Source of the DNA: a virus | Strand: one strand, 5' to 3' | Length of the DNA: 60,721 bases | IMG/VR virus record: IMGVR_UViG_3300032307_000402 | Location: 1 to 60,721 of that record | In this document: in pieces, positions 17,005-25,616 of the stretch | Numbering within the stretch: position 1 is the first letter of the stretch | Layout of the letters: every line of letters begins with the position of its first letter | The notes under the pieces: generated by a model | The model's input: only the letters and a program-made list of their open reading frames with translations | Told to the model about the DNA's origin: nothing | Databases searched by the model: none | Made by a program: the position numbers and the translations under genes

Positions 17005-17214
17005 TTACTTTGCCTCTATCTCCGCAGAAGCTTCCTTAACCTTTTCAGCAAGCTTGCCTTCTACAAAGCTATACACACGCTCAAAGGCTTCGTTAGTATT
17101 TTCGCCTTCACGCTTGCTGTCTGTTACTGCAAGATCAATCCTTAGTGATTGAAAATTTCCTAAATTAAGAGTGTAGCCCAAAGTTACGCCAATCTTAGTG
17201 CTCTCGTTTTCCAT
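17005..17214 (-). CDS. Small conserved-type protein, unknown function
   Basis: 69 aa from the ATG at 17214 (GAAGAAAG lies 9 nt upstream; ATGs at 17223 and 17220 are alternatives). The protein looks like a beta-sheet followed by a helix: KIGVTLGYTLNLGNFQSLRIDLAVTD, then ERVYSFVEGKLAEKVKEA. The arrangement of a short beta-sheet and a C-terminal amphipathic helix suggests a small dimeric protein. It ends exactly at the start of the next gene. No function is recognised. Confidence 0.7.
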   Translation of the reverse strand: MENESTKIGVTLGYTLNLGNFQSLRIDLAVTDSKREGENTNEAFERVYSFVEGKLAEKVKEASAEIEAK

Positions 17215-17230
17215 ACCCATCATCTTTCTT

Positions 17231-17773
17231 CTATATTGATTCAGACCAAACAGGAACAAACCTGCCGTCTTCTGTTCTCATATAAGTCAGTATACCATCA
17301 CCCATACGTCTTGTCAACTCTTGCCTAGATGGGGTTATATCGTTAGTTATGAGTCCGTCTTTACGTGGCCTTCCCATATGATAGGAAGCAAGTATATCAC
17401 GAATTTCAAGAACTTGCGACTCTGAGTAATAGCTTCTTACTTGCCACCCAGTTTCCCCACCCTTTTGAGATCCAGTTGGATGTGGGATTATTCCACGTCT
17501 CATTAGGTTAGGCATATACTTTTTATGTCTATTTACTAGCTTAGCGGTTTCGCCAACTGTATAGGCACGTTGTCTATTTTTCTTAAAATCTGAGACTAAA
17601 CAGCTTTCAATCCTATCATGAATAATATTATAAACAGACATAATTCCGTTAGACCTATTTATGTGATGAGATCTTACTAAATCTCCGTTTAAGAACCAAA
17701 CCTTTTTACTGCCAGGAATAACTGGCAACTTGTTGTATTCTTCAAGACTTACAAAACCATCTTTACTCTGCAT
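17231..17773 (-). CDS. MerR-like helix-turn-helix DNA-binding protein
   Basis: A 180-aa protein with a winged-HTH of the MerR/excisionase type in the middle: AYTVGETAKLVNRHKKYMPN, then LMRRGIIPHPTG and a wing (GWQVRSYY). Flanking regions have predicted helices; residues ~130-150 contain another basic patch (HMGRPRKDG). It is the first gene of the replication block after the tail-fibre genes, so it may regulate the switch between modules or bind an origin. No DNA target can be inferred. Confidence 0.75.
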   Translation of the reverse strand: MQSKDGFVSLEEYNKLPVIPGSKKVWFLNGDLVRSHHINRSNGIMSVYNIIHDRIESCLVSDFKKNRQRAYTVGETAKLVNRHKKYMPNLMRRGIIPHPTGSQKGGETGWQVRSYYSESQVLEIRDILASYHMGRPRKDGLITNDITPSRQELTRRMGDGILTYMRTEDGRFVPVWSESI

Positions 17774-17787
17774 AGAACAGACCTTCT

Positions 17788-18225
17788 TTAGTTAGGTACA
17801 CCTATTGCAATAATGTTAAGCTTATAAGAGGCTGCTCCAGAAGCATTGTATGTAACTGAAATATCTGCTCTAGAGTTTGTAACACTTTCAACAACTACTG
17901 CGATGTTTTTACCAGCAGTTGTAGCATTTTGAAGCTGTGGTGTTACAACAACAATTGGTGGATACTTATATTCACCCTTAAAAGAATAGTTGTAGGATGC
18001 TGTTTTGCCAACAGTAATGTTTTCATCACTTACCAAAATCTGTCCAGCAACTACCTTCATTTCTGATATCAGGCTATTTTGTGTGCCATTTGAAGTGTCA
18101 ATAGATGCATACTTGTATGTTGAAGATGATACCTGAGATGAGATATCATTAACAGCTTCAACAATCTGATAAATGTATGATACGTCTAGAGGCTGACCTC
18201 TATCTGGTGTAGGAATTTTTGCCAT
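17788..18225 (-). CDS. Tail-fibre/appendage protein with C-terminal beta-sandwich
   Basis: A 145-aa protein. The N-terminal ~45 residues form a helix (VSYIYQIVEAVNDISSQVSS) suited to trimerisation; the rest is a beta-sandwich (YPPIVVVTPQLQN, then ADISVTYNASGAASYKLNIIAIGV) of the kind found at fibre tips, where it may bind host glycans (H-type-lectin-like appearance). It is the last gene of the tail module and has its own TGC-TATAAT box. Receptor-binding function is inferred from position and fold style. Confidence 0.65.
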   Translation of the reverse strand: MAKIPTPDRGQPLDVSYIYQIVEAVNDISSQVSSSTYKYASIDTSNGTQNSLISEMKVVAGQILVSDENITVGKTASYNYSFKGEYKYPPIVVVTPQLQNATTAGKNIAVVVESVTNSRADISVTYNASGAASYKLNIIAIGVPN

Positions 18226-18234
18226 AGTTACTCC

Positions 18235-18243
18235 ATTATAGCA
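18235..18243 (-). promoter_or_regulatory. Extended -10 promoter (TGC-TATAAT) before the 18225 gene
   Basis: TGC followed by TATAAT on the minus strand ends 9 nt before the ATG at 18225, and the spacer contains GGAG. Transcripts would start within 3 nt of the ATG, so the GGAG is mostly untranscribed unless reading starts upstream. The TGC version of the box is shared with four other junctions in this window. Confidence 0.5.
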
Positions 18244-18762
18244 CTAAAACTGTCTATTTGTAAGCTCAAATACTTTTGCCCCAGGAACTACAATTTTGGG
18301 GAAGGTTGATCTTTGAAGCAAAAAGTTTGCTCCAGTAAAAGATGCCTTAGTTGTTGGCTTAATTATATCTAATCTATTTGATGTAAAAGATCCATAATAC
18401 TCATACTCTGCCCCAGTTGGAAAGGTTACAGTACCTCCAGAAAACGACCCCCACTTTACATACAAATCATATTCCTGAATTGTTGATAAGATAGGTGGGA
18501 TTTCCCAGTTAATTGTGGCTAGATTTGCACTAACTCTGGTGTAAATAGAATTGATAGTTACAAGTGGTGAAATGAGGGTAGCTACAGTTGGGGCAATAAT
18601 TTTATATATAGGAGACCATTCAGAAAATGTATTCTTATCTTCAGAAATAACTCTATATCTTAATTGATATTCACCCCTTGCAGTACCGTTTACTACTCTA
18701 GCAGCAAGCTTTAGGGACTGTAATGGAACAATTACTCTTTTATTTGCTGCATCATTTTCCAT
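18244..18762 (-). CDS. Fibronectin-III/Ig-like tail appendage protein
   Basis: A 172-aa all-beta protein. The N-terminal half has the fibronectin-III pattern (GEYQLRYRVISEDKNTFSEW with the WSP strand end), the second half another sandwich (ATINWEIPPILSTIQEYDLYV). Likely a structural spacer or adhesion element on the tail. TAATG-coupled to the upstream fibre gene. No specific family beyond the fold style. Confidence 0.65.
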   Translation of the reverse strand: MENDAANKRVIVPLQSLKLAARVVNGTARGEYQLRYRVISEDKNTFSEWSPIYKIIAPTVATLISPLVTINSIYTRVSANLATINWEIPPILSTIQEYDLYVKWGSFSGGTVTFPTGAEYEYYGSFTSNRLDIIKPTTKASFTGANFLLQRSTFPKIVVPGAKVFELTNRQF

Positions 18763-19865
18763 TAAATATCAATTCCAAGTCTAAATTCTACATAACTACT
18801 GCTATTTGGGAATTTGATTACTGGAGTTGGATAGGTGTTCGTGCCATCAGTACCCTGATTGACAATAACAGAATATCCAGTTAAACCATAAATGGGATTT
18901 TCTGATGATATGTTGTCAATTCTAACTGCATCCAAAGCAACAAAATAATCATCAGTTGCAACTGCTCCATCAACTACTGAAACAAATATTTTTAGTGTGG
19001 ATACCTGTGACCATAAGAATCCAGTACTCTTAGTTATTTGACCTAAAGATTTTGATACTATAAAATATCTTGTATCATTGAAGTCATAGTCTCCACCAAC
19101 AGAAGAATCTTTTACTTGTCCTAAAAATGTAGCAGTTTCTCCAGTAGTAGTAAGGAACTGAAGTGTTACATTTACTTCGTCTGGCTTTGCTGCTGGAGTT
19201 GTTCCTGAAACATTGACTAATGAAAATGCCACCTTCATAATATCGCTTGATGCATTTCTTTCAAGATTTAAAGATCCTGTTGGTAATGATATGAAGTTTG
19301 TGCTTGTCGTGCCAGTTGGGGAAAAGTCACCCCTAATCATGACCATATTATTTAAATATCTGCATTGTTCATTTCTTTTTTGTCTATTTATATTAGCAAA
19401 AAATCTATTTGTTGCATTAGTTTGAAAAGCTAAACTAGTTGTAGCCAAATCATTAGTTGCATTGGTAGCATCTAGAGGAGTATCTATAATAGGAAGTGTA
19501 TTACCATTATATGTCCAGGCTTCTTGTCTTGCAAAAGAATATAAAATTCTACTGTCATATCCAGAAATTAATGGGTTTGAGCCTGCTGAATACAGTCCAA
19601 TTTCAGTAATTTCATATCTTTCAAGGCTTGGAATTTCTGCAGTAAAAACAATCTTTGTTTCGTTGTCTTCAGTAATGTAGCCTCTGGAACTAATTGGCAC
19701 CCTAAACATTTCAAAATCAAGTACTTGCTTATCAGAATAGTCGTCAAGCTCTGCTGAAGTTTCTAGTGGAATAGCTCCACAGCCAAGGGCTATATGCGAG
19801 GCATAGGCTGGGGCATTACCAATAAGGTATTTAGCCAATATGTTTTTGCCAGTATTTGTTATCAT
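18762..19865 (-). CDS. Tail-fibre protein, tail-collar-like N-terminus
   Basis: A 367-aa protein. The first ~110 residues (MITNTGKNILAKYLIGNAPA, IALGCGA, then FTAEIPSLERYEITEIGLYSAG) have the layout of phage fibre proteins that attach to a baseplate or tail tip. The middle and end are beta-rich with many Asn and Thr. Coupled at both ends by TAATG, so it is made with its neighbours as one fibre set. Role: adhesion or fibre base; host target unknown. Confidence 0.75.
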   Translation of the reverse strand: MITNTGKNILAKYLIGNAPAYASHIALGCGAIPLETSAELDDYSDKQVLDFEMFRVPISSRGYITEDNETKIVFTAEIPSLERYEITEIGLYSAGSNPLISGYDSRILYSFARQEAWTYNGNTLPIIDTPLDATNATNDLATTSLAFQTNATNRFFANINRQKRNEQCRYLNNMVMIRGDFSPTGTTSTNFISLPTGSLNLERNASSDIMKVAFSLVNVSGTTPAAKPDEVNVTLQFLTTTGETATFLGQVKDSSVGGDYDFNDTRYFIVSKSLGQITKSTGFLWSQVSTLKIFVSVVDGAVATDDYFVALDAVRIDNISSENPIYGLTGYSVIVNQGTDGTNTYPTPVIKFPNSSSYVEFRLGIDI

Positions 19866-20602
19866 TATGAATCTACTCCTGTACCCACATATATTGTATC
19901 ATCAAAGGGTATTCCGTTTTTTAAAATTTGGACCTCTACTTGTTGGTTTAAGTTAAGATTTTTAAACTCTAAAACAACAGACCCAAAAGTCTGGCTTTGA
20001 GTGTCTAAATCATTATAAATATTAGGAGATGAGTCATTTCCATCAATCTCCACAACGGTAGTGGACAACACCACGTTAAAGTTTTTAAAATAGTTTTTAA
20101 TCGTATCTGGCATTGATAAAATATTATCTGAGTTATACTGAAGCGATATATCACCAATATTTCTAATTGGATGATAGGCCACAGGTCTTCCGTTTAACAT
20201 GTCGTGTCTAGAAACTATTAATAATTCCTGACCACCAATATCTTCAAATAAAAGATCCTGCATTAATTCTATTGGAATTGTGCCTGAGTCAAACTCAATA
20301 ATGTCTGGGGTTGCCACTTTAACTGCTACTGATGGCACAGATGAAGCCACTACAGAGCTTGATTGACCAGACGATGCTGGCTGAGACCCTACCTGCGGAA
20401 CAGCTGGCTCAGAAGCTGGGGCAACTCCAGAAGTTGGGTATATCCATCCGCCCACAGACGCATACTTTCCGCTATCTTCTACACTTGGCTTAAAGCCACC
20501 ACGATCATCGTCCCAGGTCCAGCCAGTGGTAACTGGCTTAGACATTGGCTTAAATCCACCACGATCATCATCCCAAACATATGAAGTTTTATCGTATTCC
20601 AT
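19865..20602 (-). CDS. Tail protein with repeated WDDDRGGFKP motif
   Basis: 245 aa from the ATG at 20602 (GAGG 8 nt upstream; an in-frame GTG at 20614 would overlap the previous gene). Residues 10-19 and 30-39 are identical WDDDRGGFKP decapeptides 20 residues apart, encoded by a near-exact DNA repeat at 20485-20515 and 20545-20575. A Pro/Ser/Ala-rich linker (~55-95) leads into a beta domain (IELMQDLLFEDIGGQELLIV onward). The acidic-aromatic-basic repeat looks like a short linear binding motif. Placed between two tail genes; exact role unknown. Confidence 0.7.
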   Translation of the reverse strand: MEYDKTSYVWDDDRGGFKPMSKPVTTGWTWDDDRGGFKPSVEDSGKYASVGGWIYPTSGVAPASEPAVPQVGSQPASSGQSSSVVASSVPSVAVKVATPDIIEFDSGTIPIELMQDLLFEDIGGQELLIVSRHDMLNGRPVAYHPIRNIGDISLQYNSDNILSMPDTIKNYFKNFNVVLSTTVVEIDGNDSSPNIYNDLDTQSQTFGSVVLEFKNLNLNQQVEVQILKNGIPFDDTIYVGTGVDS

Positions 20603-20603
20603 A

Positions 20604-23600
20604 CTATACCTCACTCATATAAACATTCATTTCTGGACCTGCTGAAGACCTAGAATACTCAATATTATATACCACGAATCTGCTAGACCTTGGTGCAATT
20701 TGATCAATATCGTCAACTTGGTAATCAATTTCCACAATGTCCCCAAGCTGAATAGTTGGAGTAGCAAAAAGCCTTACGCCAACAGATAAAGATGGCTTCA
20801 TAATTTTTGTAGTAAGCCAGCCCATCAGCTCATATGCTGCATCCTTGCTTTGGATATAATCAGTTGCCAAAGAAAATTCATTTGTGCCATAAGACATCCT
20901 GCTTGCCTTTATATCTTGATAATTTTCTTTTATCTTAATTAATGATCCTACTGACCCAGACTCTCCAATTTCAGGATTTGAAAAGTCACTCTTCTTATCA
21001 TAGTATTCGTCTACGGTAAGGTCATGTTGAGAATTTTGTGTAAAAGTAATGCCCTGAATTCTTAAGTAGTTACCTGTTTTTTCGTCAAATCTTAAGGTAG
21101 TATTAGATGCATTAAAAACTAAGAATTCTGCACCATAAGATCCACCATAGTATCCAGACACTGTATATCCTCTTAGCCTAGTAAAAGTTGGCGAAATCTT
21201 AGAGTAAAGAGCTGGGTAAGCCTTATCATATTTAATATTAAAATATGCTGCTTCACGCATAATAGTTCCAAACTCATCAAAGTAGATGTTGTACTGTGGC
21301 ACGGTTAACGAGCTAATCCCAGATAAAAATGTAGACTGGACAATGCCACTAAGGGCGTACTTAGTAAACGAATCATTGATAGTAACATCCTTTTTAGAAA
21401 ATATTGGACTAACTGTGCCAATCACTGTTCCAGAATTACTACTGTAATTGTCTCCTATGGCATACACATTCTCAAACATACATTTTGAAGAGCCACGCAC
21501 AAACATTGCCATGCTGTCATATTCTGGCAATGGAGCAGTGTCTGTAACTGTGGCTATTTGTGTATCGTTAAGATATAAATAAAACTTTCTTGATGATCCA
21601 GTGTTTTCATAGTCAACACCCAAGTCGTATACTGTTTGATACTCTTGTGCGAACACTCTTTCTTGTCCAGCAAAATTTCCACTATCCACTGCTATGTTAG
21701 TTAAGCCACTCCATAATTTAACTGGAATAGCCTTTCCAGATGCATCGCTTTGTACTTTATAAAAAACAACATTTGCAAGATTAGACTGAGTGCCATCTGT
21801 GTCCCCATCAGTGTCATATTGACTAATGTTTGCTGCATCTAATGCAATAATTTCATAGTAATATCCAACGTTAGTATTTTTATTAAGTAGGACTGCAATA
21901 CCGCCAGAACCTCCAGAAACCAATCCACCAAATTGAGGATCTGAAGCTTCTGCTTTATAATATGTCATTGCACCAGATGCTGCCTGGGTCATAACAACAT
22001 CATTTAAAACTTTTCCAATAATTCTCATCCTAGTTCCAAAATGCTTATACTTTTTGGTAGATGAGTTGACTGTCTTATAAACATATGATATAAAATCAAT
22101 TGGAGAGTCATTTGTTTCAAAACTTGGACCCTCAAAAACTAATGCTGAAGACTGAACGGTTTGAGATTCAATAGATGACTTCGTGTTTTGAGGTAATTCT
22201 GTGGCATATGAGGAACTTAAATAGTTTTTAATTAGATCTGTTCTGATAGACTTTTTTGCCTTATCGTTGCTTACTCCAGCTGCATTTATTGATAAGGTTG
22301 GGAGCGTGTCGTTACTGCCAAACAAATAAGATGATTGCATGAGGCAGCCACGAACATTATCATTATTTTTCCAATAAGAATCTAGGCCAGCAGTATGATT
22401 TGTAATCTGAGTTCCAAACTGCCCTCTTCCATGCTTTGCAACTGCTCCATTTACAATACGGCTTATACCCTGAACAGTTTCATAGTTGGGTTCTGAATAG
22501 ATCCTTACTCTACCAGTTGGATACATTTTGCCATTGAATGGAATTTTTGAAAAATAATACTGATAGTCCTGAACACTTGTAATCCATACTGGTCGTCCTT
22601 GGCCTGTAATGCTATATTCAATTGCATCAAATTTTATAATTTCAGCATTCGCATAAAAGTATCCGTTGTATCTTCCCATCCAGTAAACAGCTTCGCCAAA
22701 ATCAATTATGTTGTTTACAATATTATGATTTACAACTGTTGGTATCGCATTAGAAAGGTCTGAATTTAATGGAATAGCTGTTAGTGCAAAAGCCTCTGAT
22801 GTTGATGTTTGTTCGTTTACTGACTTTGTTGAATCAGAGGCTGATACCTCCCAAAGTAGCACTGGCTTATATATCCAAGTCTTACCACGATCATTTAAGT
22901 AAGCCTGCTTAATTGTGGCCTGGCTTTTTTGAATATACCTAGTGCTATAAGAAATTTGTCCATCATTAAAAATATTTTTTTCTTTTGAATTAATACTAAT
23001 AATATTAGACAAATATGGCTTGTCTGTTAAATTCTTAACAATACCTGAAGATGACGAGTCAACGGATCCAGAAAAAACAATGTCAGTTTCTCTTTCATCA
23101 GAAGACGGCATGAGGTAATTTTTGGTCATGCACACAAAATTATTATACTCATCAAAGAACATGGCTGTCTGTGTTGATACTGCTAACTTTTGTAATACCT
23201 GTGCAATTGATTCGTCTGGTCCAACATAAAAGTAAGGAATAATCGTGTCTTGTTCGTCTGGCAAACGCTTAAAAATATAATTTGAAAATCCAATATTGTC
23301 TAGCAAGACAGAAACGGCATATGACAGCGAAACGTCTGGAATAAGGATTTGTGGTGCTGTGACAGATTCAAAATGAAAGAACATGTCTCTTAGCTCAATA
23401 TTTACAGTTCTATCTAATGAGGATAGCTCTGGAAATTTTTCGGCATACATTGTTTTAATTGGAATATAAAAATTAATGCCATCAACATCAACTACAATTT
23501 CATAAAACTTGATTTGTAGATTTTTCCCAAGATAGTCAGCTATGACACTATTAAAATTGTTTGGATTAAAGGCATCATTATAGTCAAAAATTCCTATAGA

Positions 23601-24905
23601 ACCTACTGATGCAAGAAGTTGGCCTACTGGCAAGCCAGCAATTCCTAGGTCAGACATTGGCTTAGTGATATTAAAAGAAACTACAATATCAGATATGTCT
23701 GCTACCAATCTTGGAGAAATTTCAATTAGATCAAATGTAGAGCCTATCTTATTCATTGACTCTACTACAACCCTAATTCCAGAAATATACTGAAACTCTC
23801 TAAATACAGGTACATTATTTGCTGTATCTAAAAATTGTGACGGATTCCCCAAATCATTTAAGAATGGCGTTGTATTTTTAACTGATGGATCTAGCAAAAA
23901 CCAATCATATTTTGGTTGAAATGTTGTATAACCATTTCTTTTCCAAATATAATAAGTGCCAAGACTATTAGCTCCATTTTTTACCAAGAAGGCATTTCCA
24001 TCTTGCGATTCTACTGGAAGTAAATTTATGGAAGATATCTCTCCATTATCAATAAATATTTCCTGAAATTCTTCTGGAACAATTAATCCATAGGCTAATT
24101 CTACATATCCATCATTACCAATGATAGCTGATCCATCTGGTCTAACAGATGATGGGTCAAAGACCTTAGCATCTACCCAGGTATTATTTAAAAGATACTG
24201 AATCTTCCAACCAGTTGGAGTTGTCTTGTTGTTGTCTCCATAAAGTGGATCATCTATATTTCCAGACAATGTGCCAGATTCGCCAGTAGTGATATCTCCA
24301 ACATTTGTTTGCATCTTAACAACAATCCTATTGGCTGGGACTGGCTCTTTATAAACTACAAATGGTACGGCATCATTGATGTAATTTTGGGACTGATATG
24401 GGATGTTTGCTATTCCATACTCTATACCGTTTTCAGTTCTATACGATGACCAATACTTAAACTTATCATCTTTACTGGCAACGTAATATCTTGGCCTACT
24501 AGCCATGTCTGGATTAGAGTGATGCACAAATGGGGTTACGCCATAGCGAACCTTGTTAATGCCAGAACGAGGCCTAAACCTTCCAAAACAATCCTCTAAA
24601 GAATAGAATAGCTTTTCTTTTTCTTTATTGGTTTTAAATGGAATTAGCTGATTGTCTGAGTCAAAGCCACCGTCTACAATAACATCTGCATCCGTAGCAT
24701 CAGTATAGAATCTACCAGCATCTTGAATATCAAAGCTATCAACTAATGATGAATAAATACCAGTATCAAATCTTCTATACCTATAGTTTCCAATTTTTGC
24801 AATGTTTTCTGGAAAGTTCATGTTCCATTCCGCAATAATTGCAGACTGTGTTTTAATTGTTGGAGAAGTGGCTAGATGATTATTTAATGATTCTTCAATA
24901 AACAT
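20604..24905 (-). CDS. Very large minor tail protein (tail tip/baseplate-like)
   Basis: At 1433 aa, the second-largest gene of the window. Residues ~400-600 (VSFNITKPMSDLGIAGLPVG, then GSIGIFDYNDAFNPNNF and NIELRDMFFHFESV) resemble the central hub-type domain of actinophage and cyanophage minor tail proteins; a C-terminal part (LATPTIQLGDIVEIDYQVDD) has the OB-like hub end seen in tail-tip proteins. A region near 950-1100 (YYKAEASDPQFGG to MFENVYAIGD) looks like a LamG-like sandwich. It probably forms the distal tail with the gene upstream. No catalytic motif was seen. Confidence 0.75.
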   Translation of the reverse strand: MFIEESLNNHLATSPTIKTQSAIIAEWNMNFPENIAKIGNYRYRRFDTGIYSSLVDSFDIQDAGRFYTDATDADVIVDGGFDSDNQLIPFKTNKEKEKLFYSLEDCFGRFRPRSGINKVRYGVTPFVHHSNPDMASRPRYYVASKDDKFKYWSSYRTENGIEYGIANIPYQSQNYINDAVPFVVYKEPVPANRIVVKMQTNVGDITTGESGTLSGNIDDPLYGDNNKTTPTGWKIQYLLNNTWVDAKVFDPSSVRPDGSAIIGNDGYVELAYGLIVPEEFQEIFIDNGEISSINLLPVESQDGNAFLVKNGANSLGTYYIWKRNGYTTFQPKYDWFLLDPSVKNTTPFLNDLGNPSQFLDTANNVPVFREFQYISGIRVVVESMNKIGSTFDLIEISPRLVADISDIVVSFNITKPMSDLGIAGLPVGQLLASVGSIGIFDYNDAFNPNNFNSVIADYLGKNLQIKFYEIVVDVDGINFYIPIKTMYAEKFPELSSLDRTVNIELRDMFFHFESVTAPQILIPDVSLSYAVSVLLDNIGFSNYIFKRLPDEQDTIIPYFYVGPDESIAQVLQKLAVSTQTAMFFDEYNNFVCMTKNYLMPSSDERETDIVFSGSVDSSSSGIVKNLTDKPYLSNIISINSKEKNIFNDGQISYSTRYIQKSQATIKQAYLNDRGKTWIYKPVLLWEVSASDSTKSVNEQTSTSEAFALTAIPLNSDLSNAIPTVVNHNIVNNIIDFGEAVYWMGRYNGYFYANAEIIKFDAIEYSITGQGRPVWITSVQDYQYYFSKIPFNGKMYPTGRVRIYSEPNYETVQGISRIVNGAVAKHGRGQFGTQITNHTAGLDSYWKNNDNVRGCLMQSSYLFGSNDTLPTLSINAAGVSNDKAKKSIRTDLIKNYLSSSYATELPQNTKSSIESQTVQSSALVFEGPSFETNDSPIDFISYVYKTVNSSTKKYKHFGTRMRIIGKVLNDVVMTQAASGAMTYYKAEASDPQFGGLVSGGSGGIAVLLNKNTNVGYYYEIIALDAANISQYDTDGDTDGTQSNLANVVFYKVQSDASGKAIPVKLWSGLTNIAVDSGNFAGQERVFAQEYQTVYDLGVDYENTGSSRKFYLYLNDTQIATVTDTAPLPEYDSMAMFVRGSSKCMFENVYAIGDNYSSNSGTVIGTVSPIFSKKDVTINDSFTKYALSGIVQSTFLSGISSLTVPQYNIYFDEFGTIMREAAYFNIKYDKAYPALYSKISPTFTRLRGYTVSGYYGGSYGAEFLVFNASNTTLRFDEKTGNYLRIQGITFTQNSQHDLTVDEYYDKKSDFSNPEIGESGSVGSLIKIKENYQDIKASRMSYGTNEFSLATDYIQSKDAAYELMGWLTTKIMKPSLSVGVRLFATPTIQLGDIVEIDYQVDDIDQIAPRSSRFVVYNIEYSRSSAGPEMNVYMSEV

Positions 24906-25616
24906 TTATACCTCTTCTAGCGATACTGATATATTCCAGAAATCGTGGTTTAGTCCTCCACGCTTTACAATGGAATAGCTAAAATCTGAAATATACATTT
25001 GTACAATTTCGTTATACTGATTTATTTTAGAGTATTTTTCAGGGTCATTAGATGCATAGTTTATATATTTATCATATGCAAGGTATACCCAAAATGGTCC
25101 TTGGTGATTTTGATACCATTGCAATAAATCATTTCCACCTGCACCACCATCAACGGTAAACTGCTGATCATCTATATATGGAGAACCAGACAAGTTTGCA
25201 TTTCTGTTTGGAGTATCCTCATCTGAGTCATGGTCTACTGAGGTAGTAAAGTCAGTTGGAAGTCCAGAAACGTCAAATCCAGGGAACTTGCTGTATGATC
25301 TTGATGGAAGCAAATCCCAAGATATATTCATTGTAAGCTTATCTGCAATGTGGTGGGAACGCATTCTGCCATTAATCATACGCTCACGCTTTTCTAGCCT
25401 TACTGGCCTTATGTCAATTGGCGACCTGTTATGATCAGATAAAATAATAAATTGATCAATAAGCAGTGGGTCAGTATTTGTTGGTACGATAGCTCCAACC
25501 TCATATCCATCTGGAATGTATAGACCTCCAGTAGAAGTTCCAGGGTTATCAGCCCATAGCATACCCTGAGGCCTGGCGAACTTCTTTCTTCCAGTCATAT
25601 AGTTATTGGTAGCCAT
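24906..25616 (-). CDS. Minor tail protein (distal-tail-like)
   Basis: A 236-aa protein between the tape measure gene and the large tip protein, the place of Dit-like distal tail proteins in siphoviruses. The sequence is beta-rich with many Tyr and Asn (QWYQNHQGPFWVYLAYDKY). TAATG-coupled to the tape measure gene and directly abutting the next gene. Assignment is by synteny and size. Confidence 0.65.
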   Translation of the reverse strand: MATNNYMTGRKKFARPQGMLWADNPGTSTGGLYIPDGYEVGAIVPTNTDPLLIDQFIILSDHNRSPIDIRPVRLEKRERMINGRMRSHHIADKLTMNISWDLLPSRSYSKFPGFDVSGLPTDFTTSVDHDSDEDTPNRNANLSGSPYIDDQQFTVDGGAGGNDLLQWYQNHQGPFWVYLAYDKYINYASNDPEKYSKINQYNEIVQMYISDFSYSIVKRGGLNHDFWNISVSLEEV

